DNA of 6,115 nucleotides. Origin: Campylobacteraceae bacterium. GTDB taxonomy: Bacteria > Campylobacterota > Campylobacteria > Campylobacterales > Sulfurovaceae. Below the pieces are notes generated by a model that was not told where the DNA came from, did no database searches, and saw only the letters and a program-made list of their open reading frames with translations. The stretch's first letter is position 1. Each line of letters opens with the position of its first letter. Position numbers and translations under genes: made by a program. This document shows, piece by piece, positions 1 to 5,762 of the stretch. Location: the NCBI GenBank assembly GCA_027063105.1, contig JAMOSL010000161.1:1-6115 (forward strand), in the 5' to 3' direction.

Positions 1-468
1 TTTGTATTTAATGCAGATAACTTAAAAAAGATAGAAAAGCTCCGTAAAAGATATCCAAGTCCAAAGGCATTAACTCTACCTCTTTTATGGTTAGTTAAAG
101 AGCAAGATGGTTATATCTCTTTAGATTCGATAGAAGAGATAGCTATATATACTACACGACCATCTATGGAAATTTACAAAACAGCTACATTTTATAGTAT
201 GTTTAATTTTGAAGCTAATGGAAAGTATCATATACAAGTATGCAAAACCTTATCTTGTGCTTTATGTGGGCAAAAAGAGATATTAAATTACCTAAAAGAG
301 ATATTAAATATTAATGTAAATGATAAAAGCGAAGATGGAAAGTTTAGTTTGGTAGAAGTTGAATGTTTAGGTTCTTGTGGAACTGCTCCAATGATGCAGA
401 TAAACAGTAATAATCATGAGAATTTGACTGTTGAGAAGATAGATGAGATACTTAAGGAGTTATTATGA
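1..468 (+). CDS. nuoE: NADH-quinone oxidoreductase subunit E (NuoE, 24 kDa-type 2Fe-2S protein), 5' partial
   Basis: The frame is open from base 1 to the TGA at 466-468, giving 155 visible residues. Family members run about 160-180 residues and begin with a similar segment, so only a few N-terminal residues are probably missing; the ATG at 166 is an internal Met inside the conserved helical domain, not the start. NuoE is a peripheral-arm subunit with a thioredoxin-like fold that holds cluster N1a next to the FMN of NuoF. Its four ligands are visible: Cys81 and Cys86 (C-x4-C) and Cys122 and Cys126 (C-x3-C, in ECLGSCGTAP), numbered from the first visible codon. The family signature TATFYSMF is at residues 61-68. 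An additional Cys89 sits just after the first pair. The gene overlaps nuoF by ATGA. Identification is firm; the exact start is outside the window. Confidence 0.96.
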   Translation, partial: FVFNADNLKKIEKLRKRYPSPKALTLPLLWLVKEQDGYISLDSIEEIAIYTTRPSMEIYKTATFYSMFNFEANGKYHIQVCKTLSCALCGQKEILNYLKEILNINVNDKSEDGKFSLVEVECLGSCGTAPMMQINSNNHENLTVEKIDEILKELL

Positions 469-1718
469 TAGAAGAGGTAAAAGTAGTAAGTCATAGATTC
501 AATATTAATAATAGTCATTTATTAGACACTATTTTATCTTATGGTGCTTATCGTGTCTTGCCTATTGGTTTATCTATGAAAAAAGACTCTATACTTGATA
601 TGATAGTTCAAAGTGGGTTAAGAGGAAAAGGTGGAGGTGGAGCGTTAGCTGGTGAAAAGTGGTTATTGATGCCAAAAGATGACCCAAGACCATCTTATTT
701 AGTTGTGAATTGTGATGAGTCAGAACCGGGTACATTTAAAGATAGACAGATAATTACAAAAGACCCACATCTATTAATTGAAGGTATGATTTTAACAGCT
801 TATGCTATTGGAGCTAATATTGCATATATATATATTAGAGGTGAGTATCAAGATTTTGAAGCTATTCTGCAAAAAGCTATAGATGATGCTTATGAAAAAG
901 GTTACTTAGGTGAGAATATTATAGGTAAAAATTTTAATTTAGATATAACTATTCATAGAGGTGCAGGTGCTTATATTTGTGGAGAGAAATCTGCATTACT
1001 AGAATCACTTGAAGGAAAAAGAGGTCACCCAAGACTTAAACCAAAAGCTAAAGAGCCAGAGTGGTATTTTGGGAATCCTACACTTGTTAATAATGTTGAA
1101 ACTATAACTAGTGTTCCTTTTATTATTGAGAATAGAGCAGCAGCATATAAAAGATTTGGTACAGAAAATAGCTCAGGCTCAATGCTCTTTGCACTTAGTG
1201 GACATATAGAAAAAGCAGGTGTTCATGAAGTGGCATTTGGAACTTCTATGTTAGAATTTATTAATCAATTTGGAGGAGGTGTTAAAAATGGAAAGAAGCT
1301 TAAGGCTGTAATTCCAGGTGGTTCATCAACTCCTATACTAACAGCTGATGAGGTTGCTAAAGCCACATTAGATTATGAAACACTTCGATCCTTAGGTTCA
1401 TCTTTGGGAACAGGTGGAATGATTATTATGGATGAAGATACTGATATGGTAGAGGCATTAAAAAACCTTCTTGAGTTTTATCATGATGAGTCTTGTGGAC
1501 AGTGTACGCCTTGTAGAGAGGGTACAGGATTAACTGATACTCTATTAGCAAAGATATTGGACGGAAGAGGTTCAAGTAAAGATATAGATAAATTATTAGA
1601 TTTAGCTGATATTATGAATGGTAAAACTATATGTGTCTTTGCTCCAGCTGTATCAGGAGTCATTCAATCCTTTATATCTAAATTCCGTGATGAGTTTGAA
1701 AAAAAGGAGATTAAATGA
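465..1718 (+). CDS. nuoF: NADH-quinone oxidoreductase subunit F (NuoF, FMN and 4Fe-4S) with altered nucleotide pocket
   Basis: 417 residues, close to the family norm of about 420-445. NuoF is the electron-entry subunit of the peripheral arm: FMN takes a hydride from the donor and passes electrons to cluster N3. FMN-site elements are present: GLRGKGGGG (51-59), Lys65, NCDESEPGTFKDR (82-94), GAGAYICGE (166-174) and Asn209-Asn210. Cluster N3 ligands are Cys344, Cys347, Cys350 (CGQCTPC) and Cys390. NADH-contact residues deviate. Aligned by eye to remembered Thermus Nqo1, Phe70 is Ala60, Glu185 is Lys175, Pro204-Phe205 is Lys194-Ala195 and Phe78 is Leu68 (E. coli also has Leu at this last position). 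Lys202 and Glu97 equivalents (Lys192, Glu87) remain. The start is the ATG at 465, overlapping the nuoE stop, with AAGGAG at 454-459, 5 bases upstream. Family membership is certain; NADH as the donor is not. Confidence 0.96.
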   Translation: MIEEVKVVSHRFNINNSHLLDTILSYGAYRVLPIGLSMKKDSILDMIVQSGLRGKGGGGALAGEKWLLMPKDDPRPSYLVVNCDESEPGTFKDRQIITKDPHLLIEGMILTAYAIGANIAYIYIRGEYQDFEAILQKAIDDAYEKGYLGENIIGKNFNLDITIHRGAGAYICGEKSALLESLEGKRGHPRLKPKAKEPEWYFGNPTLVNNVETITSVPFIIENRAAAYKRFGTENSSGSMLFALSGHIEKAGVHEVAFGTSMLEFINQFGGGVKNGKKLKAVIPGGSSTPILTADEVAKATLDYETLRSLGSSLGTGGMIIMDEDTDMVEALKNLLEFYHDESCGQCTPCREGTGLTDTLLAKILDGRGSSKDIDKLLDLADIMNGKTICVFAPAVSGVIQSFISKFRDEFEKKEIK

Positions 1719-3124
1719 GTATTAATATTAAAATAGATGATACTAATTTTGAAGTAGAAGATAATTCTTTGTTAATAGATATTTTACTTAAAAATGATAT
1801 TAAGATACCACATTTCTGTTATCATGAAGCATTGGGGGCAGATGGTAATTGTAGAATGTGTATGGTCGAAATTGCAGGACAAAAAAGACCTCAAATTGCA
1901 TGTGATACATTTGCAAAAGAGGGAATGGAAGTATTTACTAAAACAGCTTCTATTCATGCAGTTCGTCAAGATATTTTAGAGTTAGAATTAATTAATCATC
2001 CAATAGATTGTCCTACTTGTGATCAAGCAGGAGAGTGTAAGCTTCAAGATTATTATATGGATTATGGCTTCTATGAGTCTGCTATTAATTCATCAGATAA
2101 GATAAAGCATGAGAAACATAAAGATTTAGGTTCAAATGTTATATTAGACCAAGAGAGATGTGTTTTATGTGCAAGATGTACAAGATTTACAACCGATATT
2201 ACAAAGACTCATGAGTTAGGTATTATTGGAAGAGGAGATGAAGCCAGAGTTACTACTATGCCAAATAAAAAACTTGATAATCCTTATGCTATGAATATAG
2301 TTGATTTATGTCCTGTTGGTGCATTAACAAGTAAAGATTTTAGATTTTCTCAAAGGTCATGGTTATTAACCTCATCTCCATCAGTATGCCATGGTTGTGA
2401 TAAAGGGTGTAATATATATATTGACCATAATAAATTGAAATATCAAGATGCTAAAATATATAGATTTAAACCAAGATATAATAAAAATATTAATGGACAT
2501 TTTATATGCGATGAGGGTAGATTAAGTTATAAAGAACTAGAAGAGAATCGACAATATAATCTTTTATCTGATAATAAAGTTATTAGTAAAAATATAGCAA
2601 TAGAAACTCTAAATTCTAAGATAAACTCGTATAAAAATAATATAACTATTTTAGTTGATGCTAATTTATATAACGAGGAGCTAGAGGCTATAAAATCTTA
2701 TGCATTATCAATTGGAGCTAAAATATTTTCTCCATTAAGTAGTTATATGGATAACGCTTTTGGTGATGATTGGTTAAAATCATCTATGAGAGCATCTAAT
2801 GCAAAAGGTATTAAATCTCTAAGTATTAATACGGAAATTACAGAAGATTATACAACAACAGGGTTATTAATAAACTTTAATCATCCAAATCCAGATTTAT
2901 TATCTTATTTAGAGTTGGTTGAGTTTAAAACACATATTAATAACGAAAAAGATAAAGAAGAAAATTTGAATTTAATATTTCCATTGGCTGTATCTAGTGA
3001 GAGCGAGGGAACTCTTATTAATAAAAATAATATAACACAATATTGTAAAAAAGTTATAAATAAAAATAGTCCTACACCAACAGCTTTAGAGTGGATATTA
3101 GATATTACAGGAGATATAAAATGA
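1715..3124 (+). CDS. nuoG: NADH-quinone oxidoreductase subunit G (NuoG), short form with four Fe-S clusters
   Basis: 469 residues, against roughly 670-910 for typical bacterial NuoG. NuoG carries electrons from NuoF/NuoE through the peripheral arm towards NuoI. Domains in order: a ferredoxin-like 2Fe-2S domain with Cys35, Cys46, Cys49 and Cys63 (N1b); His95-x3-Cys99-x2-Cys102-x5-Cys108 (N5, with its histidine ligand); Cys149, Cys152, Cys155 and Cys199 (N4); then C-x2-C-x3-C at Cys225, Cys228 and Cys232 with Cys265 (off-path cluster N7). From about residue 270 onward only a reduced remnant of the molybdopterin-oxidoreductase-like domain remains. Its tail, around 420-437 (FPLAVSSESEGTLIN), still resembles the family's PAA...EGT-x-N region, so the missing part is internal. 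No frameshift is seen, because nuoH starts in the stop codon. AGGAGA at 1705-1710 lies 4 bases before the ATG at 1715, which overlaps the nuoF stop. Confidence 0.95.
   Translation: MSINIKIDDTNFEVEDNSLLIDILLKNDIKIPHFCYHEALGADGNCRMCMVEIAGQKRPQIACDTFAKEGMEVFTKTASIHAVRQDILELELINHPIDCPTCDQAGECKLQDYYMDYGFYESAINSSDKIKHEKHKDLGSNVILDQERCVLCARCTRFTTDITKTHELGIIGRGDEARVTTMPNKKLDNPYAMNIVDLCPVGALTSKDFRFSQRSWLLTSSPSVCHGCDKGCNIYIDHNKLKYQDAKIYRFKPRYNKNINGHFICDEGRLSYKELEENRQYNLLSDNKVISKNIAIETLNSKINSYKNNITILVDANLYNEELEAIKSYALSIGAKIFSPLSSYMDNAFGDDWLKSSMRASNAKGIKSLSINTEITEDYTTTGLLINFNHPNPDLLSYLELVEFKTHINNEKDKEENLNLIFPLAVSSESEGTLINKNNITQYCKKVINKNSPTPTALEWILDITGDIK
3109..3114 (+). promoter_or_regulatory. Ribosome binding site deciding the nuoH start
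   Basis: AGGAGA lies 6 bases before the ATG at 3121 and 9 bases before a second ATG at 3124. It lies downstream of the in-frame ATG at 3091, so it argues against that longer start, which would add ten hydrophilic residues (MDIRYYRRYK) inside nuoG. The ATG at 3121 also makes the ATGA overlap used elsewhere in this operon. Confidence 0.75.
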
Positions 3125-4416
3125 TGAGTACAGCTTCCATAGTTATTGCATTATTATCTTTTGCTTTAGGTGCTTTACTTGCTCTATTAATGATACCTAT
3201 TCTTGTATGGTTAGAGAGAAGGGGTGCAGGACTTATTCAAGATAGATTAGGGCCAAATAGAACTAATATTGGTGGATTTAGATTAGGTGGAGTTGTTCAA
3301 TCTTTTGCAGATGTTGTAAAGCTTCTATTAAAAGAGGAGTATTATCCAAATCATATCAAAAAGGGTAGAGGGCTTTTAATGTTCGCTCCTATCATTACTT
3401 TTGTATCAGCATTATTAGCATTTATGGTTATTCCTTTTGCAGATAATATTATCATTGATGGTGAATCTCTCGCTGTTCAGCCATTACCTATTGATTATGG
3501 TGTTTTATGGTATTTATCTATAGGTTCTATAGGTGTCATTGGAATGTTTTTTGGTGGTTGGTTAAGCCATAATAAATACTCTCTTTTAGGTGCATCAAGA
3601 GCTGGTTCTATGATGATTGGATATGAATTACCTTTAGGTCTTAGCGTATTGTCTTTAGTTTTAACATATAACTCTATAGGTTTCAATGATATGGTTCATT
3701 GGCAGAGTCAAACTCTATTTGGATTTCTTCCTGCATGGGGAATGATTGTTCAACCATTAGCTGGAATTATTCTGATAATATCTTTGTTTGCAGAGACTAA
3801 TAGAGCCCCTTTTAGTGTTGCAGAGGGTGAGAGTGAAATTGTAGCAGGATTCTTTACAGAGTTTACAGCTATGAAATTTGCACTATATTTTATGGGTGAA
3901 TATGTAGCTATGAATACAGCTAGTGCAGTTATTATAACTATGCTTTTTGGTGGTTATCAACTTCCATGGGTAGATACAGAACTTCTTTTATCTAATTTTA
4001 ATAATTTTGCATTTAGTTTGATGTTAGTAATTCCAATTTTTGTATTTATAATTATTAAATGGATGAAAAAGAATAATCGTGTAAGACCAACTGTATCTAG
4101 TGATGGAGGAAGAGCATTTGAGACTAAAGTTTTAACTATTGCTTTAACCACTATGACTATCTTAGTAGAAGTTATATTAATAGTTTTAGTTCTATTTCCA
4201 TCAGATTTAGGTTCATCTATTACTGTTATGTTATTTCAAATTGCTACTTTTGTTGTTAAGCTTATGATGTTCAATATTTTCTTTATTTTAGTTAGATGGA
4301 CTCTTCCTAGATTTAGATATGACCAAGTTCAACATTTAGGTTGGTATTATCTTTTACCTCTTTCAATATTTAATATTTTTGTTACAGCTATAGTCATAGT
4401 CATTGTAGGAGTTTAA
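3121..4416 (+). CDS. nuoH: NADH-quinone oxidoreductase subunit H (NuoH), long form with probable extra membrane hairpin
   Basis: 431 residues from the ATG at 3121; the next codon is also ATG, so 430 is possible. Typical NuoH is about 325-365. NuoH sits at the junction of the two arms, forms much of the quinone chamber and holds the E-channel glutamates that couple quinone reduction to proton movement. Family motifs: LERRGAGLIQDRLGPNR (31-47), KYSLLGASRAG (152-162), AETNRAPFSVAEGESEIVAGF (224-244, with Glu235, Glu237 and Glu239), FALYFMGEY (253-261) and VRWTLPRFRYDQ (391-402). Hydrophobic segments lie near 5-30, 86-106, 126-146, 165-182, 204-222, 262-277, 297-313, 336-359, 369-390 and 408-430. 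Those at 297-313 and 336-359 fall between the usual TM6 and TM7 and look like an insertion. Serine 232 replaces the Asp of the usual PFD motif. It overlaps nuoG by ATGA. Confidence 0.95.
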   Translation: MMSTASIVIALLSFALGALLALLMIPILVWLERRGAGLIQDRLGPNRTNIGGFRLGGVVQSFADVVKLLLKEEYYPNHIKKGRGLLMFAPIITFVSALLAFMVIPFADNIIIDGESLAVQPLPIDYGVLWYLSIGSIGVIGMFFGGWLSHNKYSLLGASRAGSMMIGYELPLGLSVLSLVLTYNSIGFNDMVHWQSQTLFGFLPAWGMIVQPLAGIILIISLFAETNRAPFSVAEGESEIVAGFFTEFTAMKFALYFMGEYVAMNTASAVIITMLFGGYQLPWVDTELLLSNFNNFAFSLMLVIPIFVFIIIKWMKKNNRVRPTVSSDGGRAFETKVLTIALTTMTILVEVILIVLVLFPSDLGSSITVMLFQIATFVVKLMMFNIFFILVRWTLPRFRYDQVQHLGWYYLLPLSIFNIFVTAIVIVIVGV

Positions 4417-4418
4417 TT

Positions 4419-4943
4419 ATGGGTCAACGAATAAAAACAGTACCTCGTTATGGTAATACACTAAAGGAGAAGTTATATCTCCCTGCCATATATCAAGGAA
4501 TGAAAATTACATTTAAACATTTAGCTCAAAATGTTAGTGATAGTAATGCTATAGATACCCTAGAGTATCCAGAAGAGCAACCAACAGATATTACAAGTCG
4601 TTATAGAGGATTACACAGATTGACTCATAGAGAGGACAACTCAATTGCTTGTGTAGCTTGTTTTATGTGTGCAACTGCTTGTCCTTCAAATTGTATTTTT
4701 ATAGAAGCAACTCCAAGAGAAGATGGACAAGATGAGAAAATGCCCAGTCATTTTTCAATAGATACGCTAGAGTGTGTTTTTTGTGGCTTTTGTGTAGAAG
4801 CTTGTCCTTGTGATGCTATTAGAATGGATACTGGCATATTTTCTTTAACAGGAAATAATAGAGAAGATTTTGTTTTGGATAAAGACAAATTATTATCTCA
4901 TAAAGGTGCATTTGGAGAGGAGAAGAGTCTTGCTAGAAAATAA
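4419..4943 (+). CDS. nuoI: NADH-quinone oxidoreductase subunit I (NuoI, 2x4Fe-4S ferredoxin-type)
   Basis: 174 residues, normal for the family. NuoI relays electrons from the peripheral arm through clusters N6a and N6b to N2 in NuoB and so to quinone. Two 8Fe-ferredoxin motifs are complete: Cys78-x2-Cys81-x2-Cys84-x3-Cys88-Pro, and Cys119-x2-Cys122-x2-Cys125-x3-Cys129-Pro. An extra Cys131 follows the second (CPCDAI). The N-terminal stretch with LPAIYQGMKITFKHL (21-35) matches the amphipathic helix that lays NuoI on the membrane, and RYRGLHRL (61-68) is the usual lead-in to the first motif. The start is the ATG at 4419, 2 bases after the nuoH stop, with AGGAG at 4407-4411. The 3' end overlaps the nuoJ start by 14 bases. 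Nothing in the cluster ligands is degenerate. Confidence 0.96.
   Translation: MGQRIKTVPRYGNTLKEKLYLPAIYQGMKITFKHLAQNVSDSNAIDTLEYPEEQPTDITSRYRGLHRLTHREDNSIACVACFMCATACPSNCIFIEATPREDGQDEKMPSHFSIDTLECVFCGFCVEACPCDAIRMDTGIFSLTGNNREDFVLDKDKLLSHKGAFGEEKSLARK
4918..4923 (+). promoter_or_regulatory. Ribosome binding site supporting a TTG start for nuoJ
   Basis: AGGAGA, inside the 3' end of nuoI, lies 6 bases before an in-frame TTG at 4930. No ATG or GTG lies in this frame at a usable distance downstream of it before the conserved first membrane helix. The in-frame ATG at 4870 is upstream of this site and lacks a comparable one. Confidence 0.75.
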
Positions 4944-5448
4944 TATATTTATAATTTTATCTCTATTTTTAGTTGGAGGTAGTTTAGGAATGATACTTTT
5001 TAAAGAGACAATATTTAGTGCATTTAGTTTTTTAGTAGCAATGTTAGCCTTAGCTGGAGAATTTGCACTATTAAATAATAGTTTCTTATTTATGGCTCAA
5101 ATTATGGTATCTGTCGGTGCAGTAGTTGTTTTAGGATTAATGGTTATTATTACTCTAAATAAGCAAGATAAAAATCTTCCAAATGAAGAACATAAGTTTT
5201 TATGGATTATTTTTTCAACAATTTTAGTATTACCTTTCTCCCTTTTGTTATATAAAGCTTTAAGTAGTTTACATTTAAGTTTTGAAGAGACAAAGGAGGG
5301 ATACGGAACTCTAAAAATGGTTGGAGAGACCCTCTTTAGCCGTTGGGTATTGCCATTTGAAGCAGTATCTGTACTTCTCTTATCTGCAATGGTTGGAGCA
5401 ATTACGATTGCAAGAAAAGATGATTATTCTAAAAAGGAGGAGAAATGA
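4930..5448 (+). CDS. nuoJ: NADH-quinone oxidoreductase subunit J (NuoJ), TTG start
   Basis: 172 residues from the TTG at 4930 (MLENNIFII...), in line with the usual 160-185 for the family. NuoJ (ND6 homologue) is an integral membrane subunit beside NuoH and NuoK; its third helix carries a pi-bulge linked to coupling. Five hydrophobic segments are visible near 5-22, 28-48, 53-77, 91-110 and 142-162. Family features are AQIMVSVGAVVVLGLMVI (56-73) and LPFEAVSVLLLSAMVGAITIARK (141-163). Serine 61 stands where homologues have Tyr in the QI-x-VY-x-GA motif, and Gly69 stands where a Phe is common. A start at the ATG at 4870 would add a charged 20-residue N-terminus lying wholly inside nuoI, and is unlikely. 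The gene overlaps nuoI by 14 bases and nuoK by ATGA. Confidence 0.93.
   Translation: MLENNIFIILSLFLVGGSLGMILFKETIFSAFSFLVAMLALAGEFALLNNSFLFMAQIMVSVGAVVVLGLMVIITLNKQDKNLPNEEHKFLWIIFSTILVLPFSLLLYKALSSLHLSFEETKEGYGTLKMVGETLFSRWVLPFEAVSVLLLSAMVGAITIARKDDYSKKEEK
5434..5440 (+). promoter_or_regulatory. Strong ribosome binding site of nuoK
   Basis: AAGGAGG, followed directly by AGAA, lies at the end of nuoJ, 4 bases before the nuoK ATG at 5445. It is the closest match to the anti-Shine-Dalgarno complement in the window and may support high NuoK translation. Confidence 0.65.
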
Positions 5449-5762
5449 TAGCTGATAATTTTTTTATATTAGCAATAATTTTGTTTAGTATCGGTATAGT
5501 TGGTGTAGTTAGCCGTCGGAATCTATTTGTTATTTATATGTCTATTGAACTGATGTTAAGTTCTGTAAATTTGCTTCTAATTACACTTTCACGATTACAT
5601 AATTCATTAGATGGTTCAGTTATGGCACTCCTTTTAATAGCTGTAATAGCAGGTGAGGCAGCTATCTTTTTAGCTATGATTATTCAATTATATCGTTCTA
5701 GTCGTTCATTAGATAGTGATGACTTTAAAGATTTAGCACAAGAAAAAGGGATAAATATATGA
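5445..5762 (+). CDS. nuoK: NADH-quinone oxidoreductase subunit K (NuoK)
   Basis: 105 residues, the standard length (about 100-105). NuoK (ND4L homologue) is a three-helix membrane subunit between NuoH/NuoJ and the antiporter-like subunits and carries two buried glutamates needed for proton translocation. Both are visible: Glu35 in YMSIELMLSSVNLL (31-44) and Glu71 in AVIAGEAAIFLAMI (66-79), matching E. coli Glu36 and Glu72. Predicted helices lie near 5-22, 27-48 and 58-82, followed by a short charged tail. SRRN at 23-26 is the usual cytoplasmic loop. The start at 5445 overlaps the nuoJ stop as ATGA and the stop overlaps nuoL the same way. This is the most conventional membrane subunit in the window. 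Confidence 0.96.
   Translation: MIADNFFILAIILFSIGIVGVVSRRNLFVIYMSIELMLSSVNLLLITLSRLHNSLDGSVMALLLIAVIAGEAAIFLAMIIQLYRSSRSLDSDDFKDLAQEKGINI
5746..5751 (+). promoter_or_regulatory. Weak ribosome binding site of nuoL
   Basis: AAGGGA lies 7 bases before the nuoL ATG at 5759. It is an imperfect Shine-Dalgarno sequence compared with the AGGAG-type sites of the other genes, so nuoL translation probably leans on coupling to nuoK through the ATGA overlap. Confidence 0.5.

Noticed and set aside
166..168. ATG at 166 as the start of nuoE
   Set aside because: The frame is open to base 1 and the upstream 55 codons match the conserved N-terminal helical part of NuoE; starting at 166 would remove it.
273..309. 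Direct repeat of 16 bases (AAAAGAGATATTAAAT) with 21-base period inside nuoE
   Set aside because: It is in frame and encodes KEILN twice, but this segment appears to have the same length as in other NuoE proteins, so it is probably chance similarity in AT-rich helical coding sequence, not a recent duplication.
1481..1663. 60-codon open frame on the - strand inside nuoF
   Set aside because: It lies opposite the conserved Fe-S region of nuoF, has no recognisable motif or start context, and is a shadow of the real gene.
1784..1979. Open frames of about 61 codons on both strands inside nuoG (1784-1969 - and 1794-1979 +)
   Set aside because: Both overlap the cysteine-rich 2Fe-2S domain of nuoG, whose ligands are all in the nuoG frame; their cysteines are by-products of that region.
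3091..3120. Longer nuoH start at ATG 3091
   Set aside because: It would add ten hydrophilic residues and overlap nuoG by 34 bases, and it lies upstream of the clear AGGAGA at 3109-3114 that serves the ATG at 3121.
2510..3124. nuoG as a pseudogene truncated by frameshift or stop
   Set aside because: The frame runs through to an ATGA overlap with nuoH, the C-terminal region still resembles the family end, and no leftover coding sequence follows, so an internal loss in a working gene is more likely.
3495..4151. Two - strand open frames inside nuoH (3495-3686 and 3957-4151)
   Set aside because: They are antisense to conserved membrane segments, without family resemblance or ribosome binding site.
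4369..4418. Promoter or terminator at the nuoH/nuoI junction
   Set aside because: The gap is only 2 bases and there is no hairpin with a T-run or convincing -10/-35 pair; AT-rich coding sequence gives many chance TATAAT-like matches.
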